Of a DNA stretch of 64,000 nucleotides, positions 33,213 to 45,260 are shown piece after piece (within the stretch, counting starts at the first letter, position 1; each line of letters starts with the position of its first letter). The notes under the pieces were generated by a model. It worked only from the letters and a program-made list of their open reading frames with translations. It ran no database searches and was not told the DNA's origin. Source of the stretch: Mikania micrantha (Eukaryota > Streptophyta > Magnoliopsida > Asterales > Asteraceae). The position numbers and the translations under genes were made by a program. Location of the stretch: positions 4,092,001-4,156,000 of the forward strand of contig CM018694.1 of assembly GCA_009363875.1 (NCBI GenBank), written 5' to 3'.

Positions 33213-33248
33213 AAATTTCTAGACGAAATTTCTCTAACAAGGGGAGAC
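33213..33248 (+). other. Hairpin plus polypurine tract of element B
   Basis: AAATTTC-TAGA-GAAATTT (33213-33231, the CG-type closing pair lost) then CTAAC and AAGGGGAGAC directly before the LTR start TGTGACAACC. Confidence 0.85.
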
Positions 33249-36200
33249 TGTGACAACCTGTACTTGACTGGTAGGAACTGTACAATAGATAGGTGTACGG
33301 ATTTTGTTAGTAAATACTTATATGTGAATGCAAAGCTAAACAATTCAAAAAGAATGTTAAAAACCCAAATAAAGTTCAGTACATAAATACTACACACAAC
33401 AAACACAACACTGATTCACTGATGATATGAATCTGACAACTCTCAATCTGAATGAATATAGATAAAATATTATTAAGCAAGAACGTATGTGAGGATATCA
33501 AATTCAAAACAATAACGAACGGCTTTCGTGAATATTAAATTAACAGCGTATTCGGGTGAGTGATGATTCGCACAAATATATCTACGTGTTTAACATTTTG
33601 AATGATATCTTATAATTAGAAAACCAAATCGGAATGTAAAGCTGATGTCGTGTTCGCACGGTGTGACAATCAGTACTAATAAACGTGAAGGTGATAAGAA
33701 CTAACGAAACATTTATAATAAACATTTTTGAAAAATTAAAAATAATAAAAAGAAATATAAAATATTTATTATCAATTACCACCTAAAAATATTTAAACCA
33801 AACTACTTTCATAAAATTTTTACGATTTAACGCAACGTAACAAAAATGACGTGTTTAAACGAAATCGAACGAACCAGAACTAACGCGTAATGACCTGGTC
33901 TATAAAAGCCCTAAATATTACTCATATCCTTCATTAATATCACCCACCACTCACTCACTCACCCTCTCTCTCTAAGATTTCTGGTTTAGTCTCTCTCTAA
34001 ACTCTCTCTAGAATTTGAACCTCCAAATCAATCAACTCGTCACCAAATCGGATGTTTTTGTTATTAAAATGATCCTCACAACATGTAGAAATTACAAGTA
34101 CAATGGATCTATGCTTAAAATTATCAAAAATGAGGTAACAATGAGCTCAAAGATACTGGTTTTAAGGTTTTCATTAAAACCGGATCGAATGAATTTTTAA
34201 CCGGTTTTAGAACCATTAATCTTGATAAAGCCGACATGGAAATGAACCTAGAACACTTGGATTGGGCAAGAATGATAGTTGCAGGTGCCCATCTAAGGTA
34301 GTATCGACGCAAGAAACACCCAACATGTTAGTATCGATGAGGATCAAAAGTTGCAGTGCTTTTTTGTCAAACTTACAAAGTTTGATGGCTCTATTTTGCT
34401 GAAGTCTCATTGGGACTACTATGTTCGACAATGTCCAAGGGCTGTGGAATAAGGCTTCATCGATATTAGCTGGTTTTGAAGGACATGGCATCGATACTAG
34501 GGTCCATCGACACTATAGTATCGGGAGCCCCATTTAACCTTTTCTCAAATCTTGTTTCGACACTAATAGTGTCAATACCCTGTAACTCTCATCGAGATTA
34601 GTAACTTCAATCCATTCCTTGTAGAATAAAGCAAGTTTCTATCGAGATTAACCGCATATATAATCATAGTCTCAATGACATGCACATATCGATATTACGA
34701 ATGTCAAAGGATATAATATTTAAAAACTTAAGTGTTGGGGGTGATAATATCAATATTGGCCACTTCCCTTTTCTCAAAACCTTCGATACCAACGTTTTTT
34801 AAGACTTAACTAGTAACATTACCCGCGCTCTACGGCGAGCCGTTACGACTAATACCCGAGCGTAATGAAATGATGATAATACTCAAAGAAACATATGAGG
34901 CTGTGACGAATCGGTTATGCAAACAAAAACAAAGATAAAAAACTTTATTATGCCTCATTATACTCAACTATGACGTGAAAAAAGAGGGGAAAAAACTAAC
35001 GCCAGGTTTCGAACTGGCACCATGCACGAAATTCTTTAGTTTTTACTTTGAAGCTAGAATTTCGACCTTATTAATCTCATGTATGATATATACTAATATT
35101 AAGAACCTGCCGGTGGGTAATAGAAAGTCACCCTGCGAGTTGCATCAGGACTAATCAACCTTGCCATCAAAGTAATTCATTTGTTTAGATGGGAGGAAGT
35201 TTTTTTGGTTACACTACCCACATCGGAGCAAACAACTCTTTGTATAAAAGGGTTGATGGAATGCAACTACGGTGGAAATGTTTGTTAACAGCTTTGTGGA
35301 TGTTAACTCTACAAATTGTTGTAGCCACAACTGCATGTACGGGATTTTTTCCATTTTTTTCTTTTCTTGGTTTATACACGTCCCACATCGGAGGAAAGAA
35401 CAATCATTTATATGTGTAAAAATATGTATGAAGATAATGAAGTAAAATGATAATGCTAGCTAACAACGATGTGTAATAATCACATCAAATCGTTGTTTTC
35501 CACGTAGGAACGGCTGAAATTTTTATTTTGAAACAATAAATCGCAGACGTGGATCTCACCGACCTTTGAAAATAAGTATATAGGAATTAGTATGACATGA
35601 ATAAAACAAAAATATGTAGATCAATCATACTTTTATAACATTGTAATCACTAGTAGGTTCAATTGACCCCATTTCGATTCTAAAGGATATATAACATTTC
35701 TAAAACCCCATTTCGATTATAAAAGGTATATAACATTTCTTAACTTTAGTGTAGATTCTCATAACTTTAGCTTAAAAGCCTCGAAGATACATTAACCATA
35801 CTAGGTGATTTGTATCAACATTGATTTAATAAACTTGTTTAGTTATGATAAAATCAATAAGAAGGATTTTCTTAAAGGTAAACAACTTTTATTACATATG
35901 TTTGGTAAAGATTTTAGAACTCAAAATGTTTTGAAAACTTTAGTATATTCGAATCTTTAAGTATAATTAAAGACTAAGTCAATTATTTTAAAGGCTAGGA
36001 TAATTATCTAAGAAGTATGATAACTGCAAGAACCTAGGGTGTGAACCTAGGGACTTTAACAAAGGTATTCAACATTAACTATCAAATATTTATAATGATG
36101 AACAACATTTAGACTCAGGGACTTGAATACAATCTACATAACAACGCATAGCTTTTTTGTCACCGATGCGATCCATATGGGGAATACGCGTATAGCATCC

Positions 36201-37302
36201 GGTTGGTAAGCAGGTACATGGGCACATGGTACGGGATAACTCAATACTCATACACACAATGACTTCATAAGGCAGTCTGTTTGGCCGCCGAGCATTGACA
36301 ACCCCATCTAGTCATTTAGTGACCTTTTTTGTCAACTCTCAATGTTTTTTGGCAAGTGACCTCGGATGACTATGAATTATCTCAGAAGTGACTATGTGTT
36401 CTCTGTTGGATTTTCTAGCTACGCACCTTTGTTGAACACACACTCGAGTTACTTCTACGGGCCGGGTACTGTTAATCATGCAGTGTCACTCTAGGAGCCA
36501 CCTCTTTAGATTTTCAGTCACTCACAATTTTAACTCAAACTTCGTTTTCAAAGCTAATAAATTGGAATTTGATAACCATAATACTTTTCAAAACTGTCAA
36601 CATACTTGTTATTTGAAATTGGAATACTATACATACAATACTATGGTTTACACAAACAATATTGTCGAGAATGGTAAAGATGAAACTCTTAATTTCCATT
36701 AAAGGCAGAGTCATGTCTTGTCAAGCTAGTGGTGGGCTGGCGACTGGGCTTGACCTTACATAAGCCCTATATATAAGCAGTCTTGACCTGATGGGATAAT
36801 GTCGGTAGTGAGATTTAAGGTGGAGACTCTGATGGGTTTTAGACAAAACAATACATACAAACTTTACAAAAATTTTCAAAACCAAAATATAAGAAATCAC
36901 CAACCATGTGTTGACTTTATTTTTAGACGCTTTCTTAGGTGACGAATAGGTTTAAGATTTAAAAGCTTAGGATACTTGATAGAGTGCACAATTTAGAGGA
37001 CCTAGCTACTCCTGGTTGTACATATCTTTTGTCAACATCTTCTGAACCATTTTTGTATATCTTGTACAGTTACAATATAGAATGACTTCTGATTCTTTTG
37101 ATAGGTTTACATTGTTAAATTATTGAACACTATGGTTGTAATTTAACTTTGTAATCCTAGTTTAACGCTATTATACTTTAGTTATTCTCAATTATTTGCA
37201 ATGTATACAATCTGATCATCCCAATTATCACACGATATCACGCCCTGAGACCATTCCACCCGACGGGAAAGTCGATCCAGCCCGCCGGCTCGTGATGTGA
37301 CA
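33249..37302 (+). repeat. Family-B 3' LTR (4,054 bp including a Helitron-like insert)
   Basis: Starts TGTGACAACCTG and ends GATGTGACA. Features: TATA box TATAAAAG (33901), CT-rich leader (about 33950-34010), donor-like GAG|GTAACA (34135), ATCGATACTA-type cluster (about 34450-34690), insertion 34810-35586, second TATA TATATATAA (36769), acceptor-like TTTCTTAG|GTGACG (36937-36938) and GC-rich terminal block (37240-37302). No second donor of the GTGAGT type is found. Without the insert the LTR is about 3.28 kb. Confidence 0.85.
34810..35586 (-). mobile_element. Helitron-like non-autonomous insertion (~777 bp)
   Basis: Comparison with the uninterrupted copy at about 17217-17226 shows an insertion with no target duplication, between A and T. 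Read on the minus strand it begins TTCCTATATAC and ends with a GC-rich hairpin ACGGC-TC-GCCGT, about 17 bases later CTAG, then T. Hairpin plus CTRR and A/T insertion are Helitron hallmarks; the 5' end is one base off the canonical TC. It carries two snRNA-USE-like motifs and no helicase gene. Confidence 0.6.
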
Positions 37303-38285
37303 ATAATAATTTTTAACGTGAATATGAAAGGACTCAAGAGAAGGATAGAACTCCAAGCTTCCATAGAAGCACTAGGGATTGACATAAGCCTGTTAGATAT
37401 ATTGGACTTCATGAAAATGTCGACAGCTTGATTATTGATCAAGGTAAACCTACTTGTTATAAAGATGCTATTATGGAATCAAAATCCGTAAAATGGCTGG
37501 ATGCGATGAACACAAAGATGCAATCCATGTATGAAAATCATGTATAGGACTTGGTTGAACTTCCTCCCGATTGTCGGACTGTAGGATGTAAATGGATCTT
37601 CAAAAATAAGACTGACACAGATGGAAATACACAAACCTACAAAGCTAGGCTAGTAGCAAAAGGCTTCATACAAACTCAAGGTGTTGATTTTGAAGAAACC
37701 TTTTAACTAGTAGCTTACTTAAATCAGTTAGGATCTTATTAGCCATAGCTGCATATTATGACTACGAAATATGGCAGATTGATGTCAAAACCGTATTTTT
37801 AAATGGGCATCTTACTGAAGATGTCTATATGGTGCAACCTAAAGGTTTTGTAGATCCAAAGAATTCTAATAAGGTTTATAGGTTGAATAAATCCATTTAT
37901 GGACTAAAACAAGCATCTCTTAGTTGGAACATTCGTTTTGATCAAAAAAACAAAGAGTTTTGGTTTATCAAGAACGAAGATGAACCTTGTGTTTACAAGA
38001 AAGGTAGTGGGAGTTGTGTTACTTTTCTGATCTTGTATGCGGATGACATACTAATCGTTGGAAATAACAAGCCTGTGCTAAAAGATGTAAAATCTTTGTT
38101 TGGTAAATTTTTCGCAATGAAATATCACAGCGTTGCCTCTTATATTCTGGGAATAAAGATATATATGGATAGATCTAAATGACTCACTGGGTTAAGTCAA
38201 AGTACATACGTTGAAGAAGTTGCTAAACGTTTCTCAATGCAAGATCCCAGTGGAGGAACCTTACCCATGGCACATGGTACATGTC
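37303..38285 (+). pseudogene. Decayed Ty1/copia reverse transcriptase fragment
   Basis: Frames at 37440-37560 (YKDAIMESKSVKWLDAMN), 37575-37700 (VGCKWIFKNKTDTDG, ARLVAKGF) and a longer open piece 37829-38182 (RLNKSIYGLKQASLSWN, then FLILYADDILIVGN, the YxDD active site) are unmistakably copia RT. Stop codons and frameshifts occur near 37545, 37705 and 37740. It ends around LSQSTYVEEVAKRFSMQ (38190-38245) and PMAHGT. No LTR is attached; the 5' half must lie on the other side of the B insertion, outside the window. Confidence 0.85.
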
Positions 38286-38523
38286 GCTCCCCGCCGGTAG
38301 GGGCAAAGACGAAAGATTGGTAAAACATTTAAATAAGTAGGACTAAGATAAATTCATCATCAACTAGTACAAAATAGTCTTAATAATTCTCTTACAGCCA
38401 AAAGTGTGGATGAACAATACAATATCATAATGTTTGTAATTAAAACAAAACTATATGAAGTTTAAATCTAGTTCCTAGGTAGCGAAAATATTAAATCAAG
38501 TCTCTAAGATAGATTCCAAAATG
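38286..38523. other. Unassigned AT-rich spacer
   Basis: After the copia fragment there are about 240 bp of AT-rich DNA with no ORF, repeat or motif that I can name. Confidence 0.5.
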
Positions 38524-38796
38524 TTAGGCACCAAAAGCTTCCCGTCTACCTCTTCTTCTTAGTTTAACGTCCTGAAATATCTTCTTAAAAGATTTTGGTT
38601 CAGCATAAAGCTGGTGAGCTCGAGTAGTTAAAAGCATTTGATAAGTAAGCAGTTTGTATTCTTTGTAATAAACTAAGATGACAATATGTCGTTTATTTGT
38701 TCGTTTACAATGTTCAAGTTGCACAGCCAATCCTGCACCACCAATATGATCCCGCAACAAGACCATATGTCGGTGTTCCGTCCCTGCATAGTTCAT
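38524..38796 (-). other. Unassigned exon-like ORF (90 codons)
   Basis: An open frame on the minus strand ends with a stop at 38524 and has a basic C-terminus (KKIFQDVKLRRRGRREAFGA). A TGCAG acceptor-like site sits just inside the ORF start (about 38784), so the frame could be the last exon of a gene or gene fragment with the real start elsewhere. I do not recognise the protein. No matching upstream exon was found, and the surroundings are repeats. It may be chance. Confidence 0.25.
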
Positions 38797-38799
38797 TTC

Positions 38800-39947
38800 C
38801 CATTCATGAACTAATAAAAATAGTTAGTAATTAATTCCACAACGATTTGCCAGTCTCAGTCAGGAGAGCACTGTGTGCGAGGGTTTCTCATATATCGCTA
38901 CGCATAATACTAATGGCGCCAACTAGGGTTAATGGTCTGCTCTAAGAAGGGACAACAACCTGGAAGTAACAAGTCTCAAAAATAAGTACACACAAAAGTT
39001 TACTATCATGTATTTCATCCCAAAACATAGTAAAGAAGAGAGAGTTTGCACGAAAACTCATCGTGGTTATGGTTTTCAAATAATGTTGTGAGTTGAGTGT
39101 TCCACGTGGTTGCCTTTACCAGATAGGTGTATGCCTATATTTTGAATGTGTTGCTAAAATTAGACTTAATTAGTAGCATCATTGTGCTCTACGCATAGTG
39201 TCATACTTTACTCGGGCCCCATTTTATATATTTTATAAGTTATAACATTTACGTGACATCTTGTATGTATGTAATTAGATTTTTAACATGGGTTATTGTA
39301 TACAAATAATAATAATTGAATAAACTAGATAAGTTACCAATTAGCCTTTAAGTTTTTTTTACATGTAATGTTACTATTGGGCCTATTGGACTTGTCTGGA
39401 CATTTAAAGCTTAACAATATGTTTATATATCTTAATTTGTTCAAATAAGTATATACTTGTTCAATTTTTCAAAATAGACTATTTAGCATAAATCCTCTCA
39501 TTAGAAATACCTCGTTTTACTTAGTGGGTTAATTGGGCCGGTAACGCCATAACGTGTTTTTTGACCATTTAAAATAAATAGTTTAATCCCATAAATTTTA
39601 GAAAATTATATTTTCATCATATACAAAATATATTAAGGATAATATTCTGGTCAAAATAATCATAGGCTTATATTTATATAAAAACTTGTTTTTACGCATT
39701 TCGTGTGTCGGTTATGTACGTAGTTTTTCATTTAAAGAGTCTTTTGTATTTCCTAGCATTTCAAATATTTTATATCATTATTTTATATATTTTATACTTG
39801 TATATATTCTGTAATAATTCAAAAATAACTTATAGTCCAAGACTATGTCATTTAACAATTAAAAGGTGTGGGTTTCGTAGCTAGTTTTGCATAAGATAAA
39901 TTGTTAGTCATTTTAATCACAATAACACATCAAAATATGATATTATT
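38800..39947. other. AT-rich non-coding stretch
   Basis: About 1.15 kb, strongly AT-rich from 39170 onward, with no ORF, no LTR boundary and no recognisable domain. It is the insertion target of D' (D' LTR begins at 39948). Confidence 0.6.
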
Positions 39948-42900
39948 TGTCACACCCCGAGCGGGCGGGCCGGATCATGTGTCCCGTCGGGCAGAATGGT
40001 CCCGGGGCGCGATATTGGGGATGATAATCAAAGTGATCAGATTGTTTTCAATGCACATGATAATGATGAGAAAGTACTAAATGAAATAGAATTACAAAGT
40101 TAAATTACATCAGTATCGTTCATAATTTAACAATGTAAATCTATTATTCAACATCATAATTCATCTATCTTGTATCTACACAAGATATACAAAAGAATTC
40201 ATATAATGATGTTCAAAAATATGCACATACAAAAATACTAGGTCCTCTATCTGGGCACCCTAGTAAATAGCACAAACTCCTAGTTAACCTGTTCGTCACC
40301 TGAGAAATCATGCAAAAAGATCAAGTCAACACATGGTTGGTGAGTTCATATTGTTTTGTTTTAAAAATGAATTTGTACAAACCTGACCATATGACAACCT
40401 CAACCTCATCAATAACCACCTATACTATCTAATTCAGTATGCTTATATATAGGGCATACGTAGGGTCAAGCTTACCGCCAGCCCAGCCGCCGGCCCACCA
40501 CATACCAAACTACATAATATATTGTTTTTAGTGATAATTAAGCGTTTCATCCCTTATATTCAGTTCACAACCTTTGAACAACCTGAAATTTGTTAACACT
40601 GGACATCCGTAATGACAACCTTAACCTCGTCAACAACCACCTATCTAATCCAGCCAAGTATGCTTATGTATAGGGCATACGTAGGGTCAAGCTTACCGCC
40701 AGCCAACCACATATCAAACAGCATAATATATTGTTGTCAATGATAGTTAAGCGTTTCATTCCTCTTCATCAACACATCAGTTCTTAGTTCTTAGTTCTGG
40801 TAGTTTCAACAAAACATGGAAATCCTCTTGATTCCTTAAGCTCATCACACACATGATAAACATAACATTTGTAGAAACAGTAAACTAAATGCTTAAGTAA
40901 ATGAATAAATAAACATTTAATAAAATCTAATACCTAACGATTGTGCCTTGGTCATACTCAAGTAGACTAGTCTAGCAATCAAGGTTTTAGTAGTTGACGA
41001 AATCTGTAAATATCATCAAACATGCGACCTATAATCAATCATCTAGCTAGGACATCTTTTGATGTATAGGATTTTATAGTTCGTCTAGATCGTCCATAGT
41101 TCGTTCTTGTTCGCATAGTTCGTTAGTTCTTTGGCACATGTTATCTTTGAATATTTCCCAGACATTCCTCTAAAATATATCATTGAAAACAGTTCTCCGT
41201 ACTAGTTCTTTAGTTCTTTGAAAATAGATCGTTGCATACAGTTCTTTGAAATAGATCTTTAGTTATTTGAAAACAGACTTCTGAAAATAGTTTCTTTGAT
41301 TTAGATCATTAGTTCTTTGAAATCCGTCCACTGAAAATAGTTCTTTGCTTTAGACCGTTAGTTCTTTGAAATCCGTCCACTGAAAATAGTTCTTTGTTTT
41401 AAAATAGTTATCTACTCAGAATGAATAAATAACCCTTTTTAAAAGTTGTAAATAGTTTACCTAGAAAAGATCTAGGATAACAATTATACATGTAAAACAT
41501 ATATGAAGTAAAAGCATTTAAGTAAATATAATTCAAGGAAAATAATTTACGCATGTTTCTCAGCCCCACGTTTATAAAACAAAAATCTTTAGAAAAGGGG
41601 CAATGAACTCACCTGTGTTGCTATGCAATGAATCACAAAAGATATGCGCGCTCGTTGATTGTAGATTAATTGTCTTCAGTACCTTTGTTGATTTATTTTG
41701 ATTCGAATATGATAAATGTCGGAAGACGACGTATATGGGATTTTGGGTCTCGGTGTGCGACTAAGTGTCCTATGCTTGCTAATGTTTTTCTAAATTTCTC
41801 CAACAATTCTATGTTATATATCCTCTATGAACCCTTATTCCTTGGTAAACATTACAACTAAACCTTGTTTATACAAGGTTTATATTATTTTATTTGTAAT
41901 TTACCGTTATGTTGTAAAATATTAAGTTAAGAAATCATTTAAGTTATTTTAAAACATTTTACTAAAGAAATTATAAATCATTTTACTTTAAATAAAACAT
42001 AAGTTATTTTTTGAAAAATATCAATTAATCATGCTAGGACTTAGGTTAATCTCACTTGATTAACTTTAAGTCCTTTATTAGCTCTTTCGTTATAACCTTG
42101 TTCTTTGTCCGTCTTTGTGTATAACTTACCTTATGTAACATCAGTGCCGGAACCGTACCGGAACAGTGATCTTAAACAGTAACGTGAACAGTAAACAGGT
42201 ACGAACTATATACATTTTAATGCATTTCAGATTCATAGTCAATTGTTAATATCATTTTGTGTTATCAGACAACAAGTTCAGAAACATTTAACAGAAACAA
42301 AGTGCAGAACAATGGTTCTTGATTCAGATAATTATCTGGCAACACAGAACCATCATGGGTTTATTGTTAGGATTTATTATGTATAAACGTATGTGCAGCT
42401 TTGCAGAACAAAACAGAACGGATGTTATTATGTGAATGCTAAATTGACGGGTTATTCGCATAGGTGACGATCTGTACGAATATATCTGAAGGTTTAATGT
42501 TCTAAATAATATCCGATAATTAGAGAACAACATTGAAAAGTATAGTTATCGTCGTATTCGTACGGGTGACGATTCGGACGAAGACGCGCGACGACCATAC
42601 GATTCAATGTAAACAGTAATAATTATTTAATAAATTTTAAATAAAATAAATAAAAGATATTAGATAATTTATTAGGAATCACAACTTAAATTTAATCCAT
42701 GAATTCTATATTATTAATTGTGTCGTTTCATGACTAAAATCACGAAGCATCAATGTATTGCGCGAAACCGAGCACGCGGGTATTAGGTTGAGCATTAAAT
42801 GAGACCATTAATGTCTCATTCAAGACTCGACCACCACCCCACCATCTCCATCGTCACTCTCTCTCTATCTCTAGCCTCTCTCTCTAAAACACAACCTTCT

Positions 42901-43189
42901 CTCTACAATTCGGAACTCATTTCAAGTTGGATTTAAGCATTCTAGGTGTTGGAACAATCCCCACGCGGTGTAGATTCAGAAAGTACAAGAAGTTTGGTCT
43001 TTCATCCATCAATTTTCAGGTAAAGATCTAGTTTAAAACTCGGTTTTGTGTGTGTAATCTCGGACCTTATAGTTTATGGTGTTTCTAGCCGCCTAACATC
43101 GCAAATACACATAGATAACCCTCGGATACGAATAGGAACTTATGTTGTAACAGATCTGAGTCGAACAAGGTAATGGAGATGCAGGTTCG

Positions 43190-43830
43190 TGGCATTCTTG
43201 ATCGGCCGAACCTGTGCAACCTCACGGCCGAACCTTTTTTGGGTCAAAGGAGATGATGACTAGACCAGGGACGAACCCTGGCCACGAACCCTACTGGTCT
43301 GAGCACCGAACATGTGTCTCTGGCACACGAACCCTGCACCACATGGCCACCGAACCTTAAAGCATTGCAACGAACCCATGGTCATCTACCACGAACCCTT
43401 TACTTGCGGCCGAGCCCTTGTCCACATCATGACCGAACCATGCTAGCTTCGACGAACCAACTGGAGCCACGAACCCTTGTAGGTGTTGACGAACCCTGCA
43501 TGGCCAAACCTTGGCCATGCAAACCTTAATAGACACGAACCTTCTAATGGAACCGAACCCTTACACGAACTTAGAACCATATTCATTCAGCCGAACCCTT
43601 AGGTGAACGAACCAGACGTATGAACAGCGAACCTTAGATGAGGGACGAACCTTTACCAGCGTGCATGGAACACACGAACCTTGCATGTCCAGGACCTGGC
43701 CGAAGCTTTTTGAAAACCCACGAACCCAGGTGGCGAACCCATGGAGCCGAACCTTTCTTCTTCTTTGGATTAGCCGAACCTATGGGCTTAGCCAATAGGT
43801 TCGCTGCCCTGGGGTATGACAAACCTAATT
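43190..43830 (+). repeat. CGAACC motif cluster in D2
   Basis: About 30 copies of CGAACC(C/T) at irregular spacing over 640 bp, often as ACGAACC or GCCGAACC. Short ORFs across it on both strands are by-products of the motif. The equivalent cluster in D3 is at 54600-55280. Confidence 0.65.
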
Positions 43831-44884
43831 AAACTCGAAATCCTCAGTTTTCATGGCACATAGGGCTTGTATACATGTGCATGAACAAGTTAAGGTTATG
43901 TGTGTGCACATGGGATACGTGGGGGCATGGGAAAATCATATGGACATAGGAAAAGTGTTATAAGACTAACCTAATAATCATGGGTTAGTTAGAATTTCGT
44001 AACAAAGCGTTTTCTTTGAACATTAACAATACAACCTAGGGGTTACACTCATTTTAATTAGTGGAACACCCTTGGGATTTTCATTGAATAATTGGGAGCA
44101 AAACAAAGAACTAAAAGATCTAGAAGCGATTAAATCATGGAAATTTAATCCAATAAAGATCAACCGTGGGCTTCATTGGGCTTAACAAGCATAATTTAAG
44201 TCCATCACATGTTATATGTTAATTTAAATAAGTTAATGGTATTTTATTAAAGAAAATAATTAGTTGACTTAAGTAAATTAGAATAATGATGCTATATATA
44301 AATAAATGTTTTACTTAGAGTTATATTATGATTACCTTGTTGGGAAATTGTTATAAAATAGACAATGTAATTGTCTGGATTTTAAATAGAAAACAAAGAA
44401 ACTCTGCCCAAATTTTGTAAAAATTTGGAATAAAGTTGTGATAATTAAACATGGGATTTGGGGTCATAAAAGGGTAACTAAGTTGGATTAGATCATAGAT
44501 ACACTTAGTACTAGGGCACTTAGTTACACACACCGAGACCAAGCCGTAGATACGACGACTAATACGCTTACTTATAGTATTCAAACTCTTATAAAACAAC
44601 ACAGGAGCTGAAGAAACTTAAGCTACAACAAGAGCGCGCATTTTGTGTTAGATCATTTGCATAGCAGCACAGGTGAGTTCATTGCCCCTTTTCTAACATT
44701 TTGTTTTAAAACGCAGGGCTGAGAAGCATGCGTAAACTGTTTATTTAAATTGTTTACTTAAATGCTTTTATTTAACATATGTTTTATATGTAAATTGTTA
44801 ACCTAGATCATGTCTAGGTGAATTTTATGCAGGTTTTTACTAAATTCATCTACTTATAACTTAAGTGGATAATTGGGTTAAACT

Positions 44885-45260
44885 AAACATTTCAACGAAT
44901 AAAACGAGACATTTTGACGAATCAAATGGGTGATTTCAACAAATCAAACAAAACATTTTTGACAAATCAAGTGTGTGAGTTCAACGAATCAAACGAAACT
45001 ATTTTGACGAAACAAGTGTGGGATTTCAACGAATCAAACGAAACAATCTTTGCAAAGTTAATTATTCGATGTTCAACAAATCAAGTGTTTGATGAACAAC
45101 AAATCAAGAGTACATTTGATCAACGAATCTAGTATTCCATGATCAACGAATCAAGTACATCTTGCAACAGAATCAGACAAATCAATAAATCATTTTCAAG
45201 GGAAAGTCTGGGAAATATCAAAGATAACATATGCCAACGAAACAAAACGAATCTAGAACG
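44885..45260 (+). repeat. Tandem ~50-bp units (CGAATCAAACGAAAC) in D2
   Basis: Imperfect units with TTTCAACGAATCAAACG and TTTTGACGAATCAAG halves, partly degenerate in the second half. A related array with a cleaner 52-bp period lies at 56325-56640 in D3. Both are between the putative donor and acceptor sites. Confidence 0.65.

Noticed and set aside
37303..38285. Copia RT as part of element H
   Set aside because: They are separated by element B, E and C material, and nothing in the window links them; they may belong to different copia elements.
43314..43832. ORFs across the CGAACC cluster in D2 on both strands
   Set aside because: Composition follows the repeated motif; no domain and not conserved in D3.
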